A DNA stretch of 64,000 bases from CAZCVI01 sp964502145 (lineage in GTDB: Bacteria > Acidobacteriota > Aminicenantia > UBA2199), in assembly GCA_964502145.1 (NCBI GenBank), contig CAZCVI010000020.1, positions 30,224 to 94,223 on the forward strand, in the 5' to 3' direction. This document shows positions 15,051-22,735 of the stretch, in pieces. Within the stretch, counting starts at the first letter, position 1; every line of letters begins with the position of its first letter. The translations under genes were made by a program, and so were the position numbers. A model generated the notes under the pieces. The model ran no database searches. It saw nothing but the letters and a program-made list of their open reading frames with translations, and was not told the origin of the DNA.

Positions 15051-18000
15051 TAAAGGAGAAAAAATCGGTCCTATTGTATTGTTACTGCTCTGGGTGGTAA
15101 CTCTGAATGCTGCTGATTTTGAATATCAATTCGAATATTTTTCAATCGAAAGTGGACTGTCGCAAAGTGCTGTCACCTGTATTGTTCAGGATAGCCGTGG
15201 ATTGATGTGGTTCGGTACCCAGGATGGCTTGAACCGTTACGATGGGTACAAATTCACTGTCTATTTACCCCAACATGGAAACCCCGATAGTTTAAACGGC
15301 AGTTTTATTAACGCTCTTTTTGTGGATAGTGGTGGAGATTTGTGGATCGGCACCCGGGCGGGATTCAATAAGTTCCTGCCCGAGAGCAATAGTTTCCGTC
15401 ATTATCATAAGACCCTGGGTGGCTTGAGTGCCAATGATGTGCTTGCCATCGCCGAGGACCAGGATGGGTATTTATGGCTGGCAACTGCCTATGGGGGACT
15501 CAATCGGTTTGATAAAAAAAATGAATCCTTCGTGGTCTACCGTACCGAGGTGGAAAACCCCCGGAGTTTAAGTAGTAATAATATCACCGCTGTATTTGTT
15601 GACAGTTCCGGCGTGTTGTGGGTGGGTACCTTGAATGCCGGACTCGACCGTTTTGACCGACGCTCCAACACATTCACCCACTACCGCGCCAATCCGGCGC
15701 AACCCGGCAGTTTGAGCTCCGATCAGGTACGCGCTATCTGTGAGGGGAAAGACGGCGATATCTGGGTGGGTACAACCAACGGCCTCAACCAGTGGGATGA
15801 ATCCAAACAATCATTCAAACACTTTATTTCCGTGTTAAATGATCCCTATACTCTCTCCCACAATGTCATCAAGACTCTTTTTAAAACCCAGGCCGGTGTA
15901 TTGATGGTGGGTTCTGAAAAAGGCTTCAACCAGTATAACCCCAAAACAAAAAACTTTACCCGGATCATGAACGATCCAGGAAATCCTTCCAGTATCAGTA
16001 ATAACATTATCTTGGCCATCTATGAAGACCCTTTTAATGTGCTCTGGGTGGGAACCGAGGGGGGTGGTGTCAATAACTATGCTCCGGGACGATATAAATT
16101 TCCCCTGTACCGTGACAATTTCAAACCGCATGAAAACGGCTTGAAAGGAAAATATGTCTATGCTCTGCATGAAGGACAAGACGGTACTATTTGGATTGGC
16201 ACAGACCAGGGACTTAACCGGATGGATCGTAAAACCGGGAGTTTTTACTCTTATCCGGTCCATCCCTCCGTTCCCGACGCGTTAAGCAATCAGGATGTAG
16301 TGGCGATTGGGGAAGATCGTTTTGGTGTGATCTGGGTGGGCACCTGGGGCGGTGGACTTAATAAACTGGACCGCAAAACCGGGAAATTTACCTGTTACCG
16401 CCATGATCCCGCGAACCTTTCCAGTATCAGTCACAATGTGATCCGGGTGATTTATGAAGATCGACAGGGGGAACTCTGGCTGGGTACCGGCGGGGGTGGG
16501 TTGAACTGGTTCGATCGGAAAAATGAACGTTTTGTTCATTACCAGAGCATCCCGGACAATCCAAAATCGCTCAGCAATGATTATATCTATTCCATTGCAC
16601 AAGACGCCGCCGGTGTGCTTTGGATCGGCACCCGGGAAGGACTCAATTCTTTTGACCGCCAAACACAGGAATTCACCTGTTTTGGCCGGACGCCCAATAA
16701 CCCCAATGCTCTGAGCAGTAACTCGGTGAGCTCTGTTTTGGTATCCGCTACCGGTGTGTTATGGGCCGGGACATACGGGGAGGGATTAAGCAGGGTTGAG
16801 CCCGTGAGCGGTAAAGTGACCTCCTATCGGAAAACAGAGGGACTACCCAATAATGTCATTTATGGGATATTGGAAGATTTGAACGGGAATCTTTGGCTGG
16901 GTACCAACCATGGTTTATCCGTGTTTAATCCCCGCACCGGGAAATTTCGCAATTACTTTCAACAGGATGGGCTTCAGAGCAATGAATTCAACCAGGGGGC
17001 CTATTATAGGTGCCGGAACGGGGAATTGATGTTTGGTGGTATTGACGGGTTTAACCTTTTTCACCCCGATGATATCCGGCGCAATTCCCATGTGCCCCCC
17101 ATCGTGGTGACAGACTTCAAGGTATTAAATGAATCGGTCACCATCGGTCCCAACTCCCTGCTAAAAAAATCCATCATAGAAACAAAAGAGATCACCCTAT
17201 CCCATCGGGATTACGTGTTTTCTTTTGAATTTGCCGCCCTGGATTATTATGCTCCTGCGGCCAACCAATACGCTTATATGATGGAAGGGCTGGACAAGGA
17301 TTGGACCTATTCCAGGACGCGTCGTTTTGTCTCCTATACTACTCTCGCCCCCGGGCAGTATACGTTCAGGGTGAAGGGCAGTAATAATGATGGTGTTTGG
17401 AATGAAAATGGGACATCTATTAAAATTATTATTACCCCGCCTTTTTGGAGTACCTGGTGGTTTATTATTTTGGCTATGATTTTACTGGGAGTATGCATTT
17501 TTGCCCTGTTCCGGGTCAGGACCCATAATATGCGGCGGCGCAACCAGCAATTGGAGGCCATGAATGTTCGTCTCAACCAGGAAATCGGCGAGCGTAGCCA
17601 AATGGAAGAGAAACTGCGCAAGAGCGAGCGCCGGCTCAAAACCTTTTTACACACTGCCAGCGAAGGTTTCTTGGAAGTTGATGCCGATGAGTTTATACTG
17701 GATGTAAACCCGGAAATGTGTGTCATTCTGGGCCGCAAAAGAGACGGGCTGGTGGGCCGGAACCTATTTGATTTTATTGACCCCAAAGACTATGATACTT
17801 TCCGCCAGGAAGTGTTGCTACGAAAAGAGGGAAAACGCGGCTCGTACGAATTGACCATGTTATTACCCGATAATACCGAGATCAATTGTTTAATCAATGC
17901 CGCGCCGATGTTTGATGAATTAAAACATGTGAACGGTTCCTTTGCCCTGGTGACGGATATCTCGGATATCATCAAGGCGGAAGAGGAACTAAAACGGACC

Positions 18001-19533
18001 CAGAACTATCTGAAAGATGTTTTTGATTCACTCTCTTCCATGTTGGTTTCCATTGACCGTGACGGTAAAATCACCCAGTGGAACCGTGCCGCCCAAGAAC
18101 GGATGAAACTATCGCGGGAAAATGCGTTCACCGGGAAAATCTGGGAGGTGATCCCGTTTTTGAACGTGTATCGGTCGCACTTGGAAAATATTTTTATCTC
18201 CCGTAAACCCGTGGAGTTTTACCGGGAGAGTGTTGTGTTTGATGGCCAGGAAAAGCGCTATCTGGATATTTTTATATATCCGTTGCGGCGTAGTGGGTTG
18301 GAGGGAGTGGTTATTCGTTTGGATGATGTGACCGCATTGGAACAAAAGGACCGGCAATTGATACAAGCCCAGAAGATGGAGATTGTCGGGAACTTGGCCG
18401 GGGGATTGGCCCATGATTTTAATAATGTATTGGGCGGTATGGTGGGCACTATCTCGTTGTTGCAAATCATGTTGGATTCGGGCGAGGCGTTTTCCGTGGA
18501 GAATATCAAGTCCCGGATTGATACTATTGAACTGGGAGCAGAACGGGCCGTGGATTTGGTGAAACACCTGATGACCTTGTCGCGGAAGAACGAGCCGTTG
18601 CTGGCGCCCACAGATTTGAACCTCGCATTGAAACATGTGATCAAGATATGTGAGAATACCTTTGATAAAAGCATCCATTTGGAGATTGAATATTATGTGG
18701 GCAGGGCATTGGTGTGGGGCGATGCCACGCAACTCGAACAGGTGCTGCTCAATCTTTGTATCAATGCCGCCCATGCCATGACTCTCATGAGAAAGCCCCA
18801 TGAATCATTGGGAGGGAACCTGGGTGTCTCGATTTCTACCATCTCTCCTGACCCGCTCTTTTGTGACAAACACCCGGAAGCGGTTGAGAGTGAGTATTGG
18901 ACATTAACTGTGACCGATACCGGTGTGGGGATCGAGCCGGTCATCATTCCCAAAATATTTGATCCTTTTTTTACTACCAAGTCCGAGCAGAAGGGGACTG
19001 GCTTGGGATTGGCCATGGTGTATCAGATTGTGCAGCAACATCGCGGTTTCCTGGCCGTTTATTCGGAACCCGGGGTAGGTACTACCTTCAGTGTCTATTT
19101 GCCCACCTTAAAAACAAAAGAAGAGCTTGAGACGCCGATCAAACCCGAGGAAAAATTGGTTATGGGCACGGGGTTGATCCTGGTGGTGGATGACGAGGAA
19201 AATTTAAGGGATACTACCCGTGAGATTTTAACTTCCTGTGGGTATCAGGTGATTACTGCCGTCGATGGCAGTGAAGGCCTCAATCTGTTTCGCGAAAGAC
19301 ATCGTGAGATCGTGGCGGTGCTTCTGGATATGGCTATGCCTATCATGTCTGGAATGGAGGCATACGTGGAGATGAAGAAAATAAATCCCGCTGTAAAGGT
19401 ATTGCTTACCTCCGGGTTTAAACAGGATAGCCGTGTTAAAGCCGTGCTCAAGCTGGGAGTAAACGGGTTCATCCAGAAACCCTTTTCCATGTACCAATTA
19501 TCCAGGGAGATTGCCGAAGTCATCCTTCTTTAG
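15040..19533 (+). CDS. giant hybrid two-component sensor (propeller, Y_Y_Y, PAS, kinase, receiver)
   Basis: 1,497 residues. Signal peptide/anchor (10-27), then a periplasmic region of about a dozen Reg_prop blades (about 45-690) each with the 'LW.GT..GLN.' motif. A Y_Y_Y domain (about 725-795), one membrane helix (about 808-826), two PAS domains (about 863-980 and 985-1110), HisKA with GGLAHDFNN (H1125), HATPase_c (GVGIEP, GTGLGLAMV) and a C-terminal receiver with D1430 (LLDMAMP) follow. Bacteroidetes-type relatives (HTCS) sense polysaccharide fragments, but those end in AraC DNA-binding domains; this one ends in a receiver and needs a downstream partner. The 12-bp tandem repeats carry the start codon, and an AAAGGAG sequence lies inside codons 5-7. 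Confidence 0.92.
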   Translation: MRKYKGEKIGPIVLLLLWVVTLNAADFEYQFEYFSIESGLSQSAVTCIVQDSRGLMWFGTQDGLNRYDGYKFTVYLPQHGNPDSLNGSFINALFVDSGGDLWIGTRAGFNKFLPESNSFRHYHKTLGGLSANDVLAIAEDQDGYLWLATAYGGLNRFDKKNESFVVYRTEVENPRSLSSNNITAVFVDSSGVLWVGTLNAGLDRFDRRSNTFTHYRANPAQPGSLSSDQVRAICEGKDGDIWVGTTNGLNQWDESKQSFKHFISVLNDPYTLSHNVIKTLFKTQAGVLMVGSEKGFNQYNPKTKNFTRIMNDPGNPSSISNNIILAIYEDPFNVLWVGTEGGGVNNYAPGRYKFPLYRDNFKPHENGLKGKYVYALHEGQDGTIWIGTDQGLNRMDRKTGSFYSYPVHPSVPDALSNQDVVAIGEDRFGVIWVGTWGGGLNKLDRKTGKFTCYRHDPANLSSISHNVIRVIYEDRQGELWLGTGGGGLNWFDRKNERFVHYQSIPDNPKSLSNDYIYSIAQDAAGVLWIGTREGLNSFDRQTQEFTCFGRTPNNPNALSSNSVSSVLVSATGVLWAGTYGEGLSRVEPVSGKVTSYRKTEGLPNNVIYGILEDLNGNLWLGTNHGLSVFNPRTGKFRNYFQQDGLQSNEFNQGAYYRCRNGELMFGGIDGFNLFHPDDIRRNSHVPPIVVTDFKVLNESVTIGPNSLLKKSIIETKEITLSHRDYVFSFEFAALDYYAPAANQYAYMMEGLDKDWTYSRTRRFVSYTTLAPGQYTFRVKGSNNDGVWNENGTSIKIIITPPFWSTWWFIILAMILLGVCIFALFRVRTHNMRRRNQQLEAMNVRLNQEIGERSQMEEKLRKSERRLKTFLHTASEGFLEVDADEFILDVNPEMCVILGRKRDGLVGRNLFDFIDPKDYDTFRQEVLLRKEGKRGSYELTMLLPDNTEINCLINAAPMFDELKHVNGSFALVTDISDIIKAEEELKRTQNYLKDVFDSLSSMLVSIDRDGKITQWNRAAQERMKLSRENAFTGKIWEVIPFLNVYRSHLENIFISRKPVEFYRESVVFDGQEKRYLDIFIYPLRRSGLEGVVIRLDDVTALEQKDRQLIQAQKMEIVGNLAGGLAHDFNNVLGGMVGTISLLQIMLDSGEAFSVENIKSRIDTIELGAERAVDLVKHLMTLSRKNEPLLAPTDLNLALKHVIKICENTFDKSIHLEIEYYVGRALVWGDATQLEQVLLNLCINAAHAMTLMRKPHESLGGNLGVSISTISPDPLFCDKHPEAVESEYWTLTVTDTGVGIEPVIIPKIFDPFFTTKSEQKGTGLGLAMVYQIVQQHRGFLAVYSEPGVGTTFSVYLPTLKTKEELETPIKPEEKLVMGTGLILVVDDEENLRDTTREILTSCGYQVITAVDGSEGLNLFRERHREIVAVLLDMAMPIMSGMEAYVEMKKINPAVKVLLTSGFKQDSRVKAVLKLGVNGFIQKPFSMYQLSREIAEVILL

Positions 19534-19711
19534 CACCCATTTCAGAAACACTTGGAGAGGTTCTTCAAATAGCTAAAGCTTTGGGGGGGACTGCGTCCCC
19601 ATTTATTAAGTCACCATTGTGTGCTTGCTTAATATGGGCAATCATGCTGGAAAAAAGGTTTTCCTGGCCGGTCTCCTTTTTTTTACCCGGCTTCAAGAAA
19701 AAAACAGATAA
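19534..19711 (+). other. intergenic region with G-run/C-run hairpin
   Basis: A GGGG-ACTGCGT-CCCC hairpin near 19582-19601 could be a weak terminator for the sensor kinase, but it lacks a real T-tract. No other feature seen. Confidence 0.25.
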
Positions 19712-19740
19712 TTGCCGATAAAAATCGATTGTGATATAAT
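19712..19740 (+). promoter_or_regulatory. promoter of the AAA/PD-(D/E)XK gene
   Basis: TTGCCG (19712-19717), 17-nt spacer, consensus TATAAT (19735-19740). A GAGG box follows about 10 nt before the ATG at 19764. Confidence 0.6.
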
Positions 19741-19763
19741 CTATTCTATGAGGTACACTATCC

Positions 19764-21497
19764 ATGATTAATGAAACAGCCCAATCAACTGGCATGAATG
19801 TCTCCCCAAATCCATTGGGGCACAAACTGGAAATCGGCAGGCATAACTTCAAAGACCGAATCTTGGAGGACTGCGTTTACGTGGATAAGACCGCATATAT
19901 ATACCAACTGATAAACCAGGATTCCCAGTGTTTTTTATCCCGGCCCAGACGTTTTGGGAAATCGCTGTTGGTATCTACCTTAAAAGAACTGTTCAGCGGT
20001 AGTAAAGAACTGTTCAAAAATTGCTGGATTTATGACCAAATGGACTGGCATGTTTATCCCATTATCCATCTTGATTTTTTACGCATTGATTATCGGACGC
20101 TGGGATTGGAACGGGCCCTTGATGAGACCATGGTATCCCTGGCCACACACTTCAACCTCCAATTACACAGACAATCCAGTAAAGGCAAATTGGCCGAGTT
20201 GATTGAGTTAGTGGCCAAAGATAAAAAAGTCGTCATCCTGGTGGACGAATACGATAAACCCATCATCGACTATCTGGAAAACCTTCCAGAAGCAGTCAAA
20301 AACCGGGATACTTTAAAAAACTTCTTTTCAATTTTTAAATCCTACACCGATAAAATCCGCTTCCTGATGATTACAGGAGTGTCAAAGTTCAGCCAGGTTT
20401 CCATTTTTAGCGATTTGAACCACCTGTCTGACATCACCCTCGACCCCAGGTATTCCGGGATTTTGGGTTACACCCTGGCAGAAATCCAGCACTACTTCCC
20501 CACGTATATAGATCAATGGGAACAGCAAACGGGGGAGAAACGGCAGATACTGTTTGAGAAATTGCAAGACTATTATAATGGGTACTCCTGGGACGGCGTT
20601 CATTTTATGTACAATCCTTTTTCCATCCTCAGCTTTTTCGGAACCTATCAATTTGATAATTATTGGTCTTCCACCGGTACGCCAACCTTTTTGGTGAATG
20701 TATTAAAAAATACGGATATTATGGTCAGCCAGTATGACAGGTTTAGTGTTTACGCCCATTTTTTTGCCAAGTACGATATTCAAACCATCGGTGCGGACAA
20801 TATCTCGGCACTCCTTTTCCAGACGGGTTATCTCACCATCAAAGAGAAAAACGACCAGTGCTATACCTTATCCTATCCCAACCGGGAAGTAAAAACAGCC
20901 TTTCTCCACTATTTATTGGAAGGTTTCAGTAACAAGCCGGGGAATGAGGCCAATTTAATTACAGAGCAACTGCGTGAGGCTTTAGCAGAAAATAATATCG
21001 ATAATTTTATCCAGGCTCTCAAATCCCTGCTCTCCTCGATACCCTACAATATGCAGGTTCCACACCGCGAAGCGTATTATCACTCGCTGATTTATATCGC
21101 CTTAAAGATGTCCATGGCAGGTGTTTTTGCCGAAATCCAGACGGCCATGGGGCGGAGTGATATCGTGGTTTCCCTGGACCGGTGTCTGTATATTCTCGAA
21201 TTTAAAATGGGTAGCGCCCAATCGGCTCTGGACCAAATTTTGACCAAACGCTATTATTCACCTTATCTGGGGCAGAACAAAAAAATTATCCTGCTGGGTA
21301 TCGGGTTACAGGAGAGCGAGCGGAACATTGTGGATTGGAAAATCCAGGAACTGGGTTCAAACCCCCATCCATCCATCTCCCAAGACGCCCAAGCGGAAAA
21401 ACGACGTATTGCCAAACAGATGCTCACCGATAATCTTCCCGTGGAGTTCATCGTGAAATATTCCGGTTTATCGGAAGCAGAGATTAAAGCACTCTAA
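19764..21497 (+). CDS. AAA-ATPase-like (PF09820) protein with C-terminal PD-(D/E)XK nuclease domain (PF08011)
   Basis: 577 residues. The N-terminal domain has VYVDKTAYIYQLI followed by the atypical P-loop RPRRFGKS (60-67) and Walker B VVILVDEYDKPIID (about 155-167). The last ~150 residues contain the PD-(D/E)XK core: D466 in GRSDIVV and E479-x-K481 in YILEFKMG. This two-domain family occurs in dozens of copies in some Bacteroidetes and other environmental genomes; its function is unproven, although a nuclease or defence role has been suggested from the domains. The first Met lies 12 codons before a second candidate at MNVSPNPL. A distant functional analogue, a different AAA subfamily with the same C-terminal nuclease type, occurs at the right end of the window. 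Confidence 0.9.
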   Translation: MINETAQSTGMNVSPNPLGHKLEIGRHNFKDRILEDCVYVDKTAYIYQLINQDSQCFLSRPRRFGKSLLVSTLKELFSGSKELFKNCWIYDQMDWHVYPIIHLDFLRIDYRTLGLERALDETMVSLATHFNLQLHRQSSKGKLAELIELVAKDKKVVILVDEYDKPIIDYLENLPEAVKNRDTLKNFFSIFKSYTDKIRFLMITGVSKFSQVSIFSDLNHLSDITLDPRYSGILGYTLAEIQHYFPTYIDQWEQQTGEKRQILFEKLQDYYNGYSWDGVHFMYNPFSILSFFGTYQFDNYWSSTGTPTFLVNVLKNTDIMVSQYDRFSVYAHFFAKYDIQTIGADNISALLFQTGYLTIKEKNDQCYTLSYPNREVKTAFLHYLLEGFSNKPGNEANLITEQLREALAENNIDNFIQALKSLLSSIPYNMQVPHREAYYHSLIYIALKMSMAGVFAEIQTAMGRSDIVVSLDRCLYILEFKMGSAQSALDQILTKRYYSPYLGQNKKIILLGIGLQESERNIVDWKIQELGSNPHPSISQDAQAEKRRIAKQMLTDNLPVEFIVKYSGLSEAEIKAL

Positions 21498-21653
21498 AAG
21501 AACTCGCCCTGATAATGTCTTTCTTTTTCGTTCCTACCCTCCTAACCTCCTAATTTCCATCTTTCCCTGTGCCTGCCCTCAAGAAAGAAAAGAAAAAAAA
21601 GAAGACCACAGATTTCGCGGATTGGAATACCGGTAGAGTTTTTTTGCAGTTGG
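21498..21653 (+). other. intergenic remnants of dispersed repeats
   Basis: Contains pyrimidine-rich CCTACCCTCCTAACCTCC and a GACCACAGATTTCGCGGATT fragment, which resembles the 'CCACAGATTACACAGATT' repeats seen in many environmental genomes. No gene seen. Confidence 0.3.
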
Positions 21654-21682
21654 TTGACAAGTGGGGAAAATCAACGTATTAT
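21654..21682 (+). promoter_or_regulatory. promoter of the hicBA region
   Basis: TTGACA (21654-21659), 17-nt spacer, TATTAT (21677-21682): nearly perfect sigma-70 elements about 155 nt upstream of hicB and 17 nt upstream of a small ORF. Confidence 0.65.
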
Positions 21683-21698
21683 ATTCCCAGAGGGACAT

Positions 21699-21869
21699 AT
21701 GACCGAACTAACGATTCGATTGAATTTTGTGTTTTTATATGGTATTATGGGTTTTCTGGTATTACAGGGTCAAAAGTTGTCTTGGATAAAAAGTTTGGCC
21801 TCATTTTATTTTATGGCCAACAAAGAGAGGTATAATAATGAAGAATGTATTTGCGGCAGTTGTTTATAA
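21699..21869 (+). CDS. possible 56-residue membrane peptide upstream of hicB
   Basis: The ATG follows AGAGGG at short spacing and lies just behind a near-consensus promoter. The translation has one hydrophobic stretch (about residues 8-23, LNFVFLYGIMGFLVL) followed by a basic tail. It overlaps the first 32 nt of hicB in another frame. No family is recognised. It could equally be a non-coding leader of the toxin-antitoxin operon; only the promoter, ribosome binding site and hydrophobic segment speak for it. Confidence 0.3.
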   Translation: MTELTIRLNFVFLYGIMGFLVLQGQKLSWIKSLASFYFMANKERYNNEECICGSCL

Positions 21870-22047
21870 AGAAGATGAATTATATGTGGCCGAATGCCCG
21901 GAAGTGGGGACAGCCAGTCAAGGGTATACTATTGAAGAAGCAGTCTTGAACTTACAAGAAGCCACAGAATTATATCTTGAAGAATTCCCTATCAAAGTAA
22001 CCCATCGTCCATTTTTAACCACGTTTGAGGTGGCTGCATATGCCTGA
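21838..22047 (+). CDS. hicB: HicB-family antitoxin (short form)
   Basis: 69 residues. The sequence FAAVVYKEDELYVAECPEV...ASQGYTIEEAVLNLQEATELYLEE is the HicB/UPF0150 partial RNase-H-like fold. No C-terminal DNA-binding domain is present, so this is the short antitoxin class. AGAGAGG lies 7 nt before the ATG. It overlaps hicA by 8 nt in the antitoxin-first order. Known role: it binds and neutralises the HicA mRNA interferase, and the complex often autoregulates the operon. Confidence 0.92.
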   Translation: MKNVFAAVVYKEDELYVAECPEVGTASQGYTIEEAVLNLQEATELYLEEFPIKVTHRPFLTTFEVAAYA

Positions 22048-22264
22048 ACTTCCAAAGATTTCAGGTACTTTGGCCATAAAGATATTTGAGTATTTAGGAT
22101 TTAGAGTGGTCAGGCAAAAAGGGAGCCATGTGGTCTTAAAAAAAGAGAATCGGGGTTGTGTTATCCCTATTCATAAAGAACTCGCCATAGGTACTCTCCG
22201 CAATGCGATTAAACAAGCTGGCATTACTGTTGAAGAATTTCTCAATATGTATCATAACCATTAA
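22040..22264 (+). CDS. hicA: HicA-family mRNA interferase toxin
   Basis: 74 residues from the ATG at 22040, which follows GAGG inside hicB. The dsRBD-like HicA fold is clear: the FRVVRQKGSHVVLKKE strand pair holds catalytic H30, followed by IPIHKELAIGTLRNAIKQAGIT. Known role: degradation of mRNAs when free of HicB. Overlap with hicB shows coupled translation. Family members stabilise mobile DNA or act in stress and phage responses; the surrounding region is rich in repeats. Confidence 0.93.
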   Translation: MPELPKISGTLAIKIFEYLGFRVVRQKGSHVVLKKENRGCVIPIHKELAIGTLRNAIKQAGITVEEFLNMYHNH

Positions 22265-22301
22265 TGGATTCACCTATGTATCATAGAGAAAAAAAAGCCC
22301 C

Positions 22302-22336
22302 ACCAATGTCACAAATTTCCACCAATTGGTTTTTTT
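22302..22336 (+). terminator. possible terminator after hicBA
   Basis: ACCAAT (22302-22307) can pair with ATTGGT (22325-22330), followed directly by a run of six T. The stem is short, so confidence is modest. Confidence 0.4.
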
Positions 22337-22363
22337 AAGCCGGGAAAGACTGTTATCGTTTTC

Positions 22364-22399
22364 CTTACTCACCTGACTCACCCCACTTACCTTACTCAC
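22364..22399. repeat. 9-nt tandem array H (CTTACTCAC)
   Basis: Four 9-nt units: CTTACTCAC, CTGACTCAC, CCCACTTAC, CTTACTCAC. A TGGATTCACC sequence resembling the element ends lies upstream at 22265, so this may be a decayed member of the 9-nt hairpin family. No inverted arm is visible. Confidence 0.7.
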
Positions 22400-22440
22400 C
22401 TATTAATCCAATAAGATGATACAAAATAAAGACCGCACCC

Positions 22441-22514
22441 TGTCTAGGTTCACCGTGAAATGGACAACCACTTACAGGTTTATGTGGGTGTCCATTTCAC
22501 GGTGAACCTAGACA
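22441..22514. repeat. 74-bp hairpin with perfect 26-bp arms
   Basis: The arms 22441-22466 and 22489-22514 are exact reverse complements. After one mismatch the stem continues with CCAC/GTGG (22468-22471 and 22484-22487), leaving a 12-nt loop. The arm contains GGTTCACCGTG, close to the GGATTCACCGCC end of the 9-nt elements. It has no T-tract. It could be a MITE-like insertion or a structured RNA. Confidence 0.9.
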
Positions 22515-22587
22515 TTATTATGAATTAATACTTCCGTATTATGCAAAACATGCAGTAAAAAAAAGGGAAATCCTAAAGAATTACCAG

Positions 22588-22616
22588 TTGACAGATGGAA
22601 GAAATTCATACATAAT
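22588..22616 (+). promoter_or_regulatory. promoter upstream of a 21-codon ORF
   Basis: TTGACA (22588-22593), 17-nt spacer, CATAAT (22611-22616). A GGAGG box (22623-22627) follows at once. Confidence 0.5.
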
Positions 22617-22633
22617 AAGAGCGGAGGTATTTT

Positions 22634-22699
22634 ATGGCAGACGATGATGGTCATGAAGTACGTTTTCATCTGGAGAAGTTATTGGGTTTCTATGCGTGA
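22634..22699 (+). CDS. possible 21-residue peptide
   Basis: ATG placed 6 nt behind GGAGG and behind a good promoter. The peptide begins MADDDGHEVRFHLEKLLG and ends FYA before a TGA. It is acidic, has no membrane segment and no recognisable family. It may be a leader peptide of the PAS-kinase gene 36 nt downstream, or the surviving N-terminus of a lost gene. Confidence 0.35.
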   Translation: MADDDGHEVRFHLEKLLGFYA

Positions 22700-22735
22700 T
22701 ATCAGGGCTGCTTTCTCATACAATAGTATCACTTT

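Noticed and set aside
21569..21835. 88-residue ORF ending just before hicB
   Set aside because: It begins in a low-complexity poly-Lys stretch and crosses the promoter at 21654-21682; the shorter ORF behind that promoter is a better candidate.
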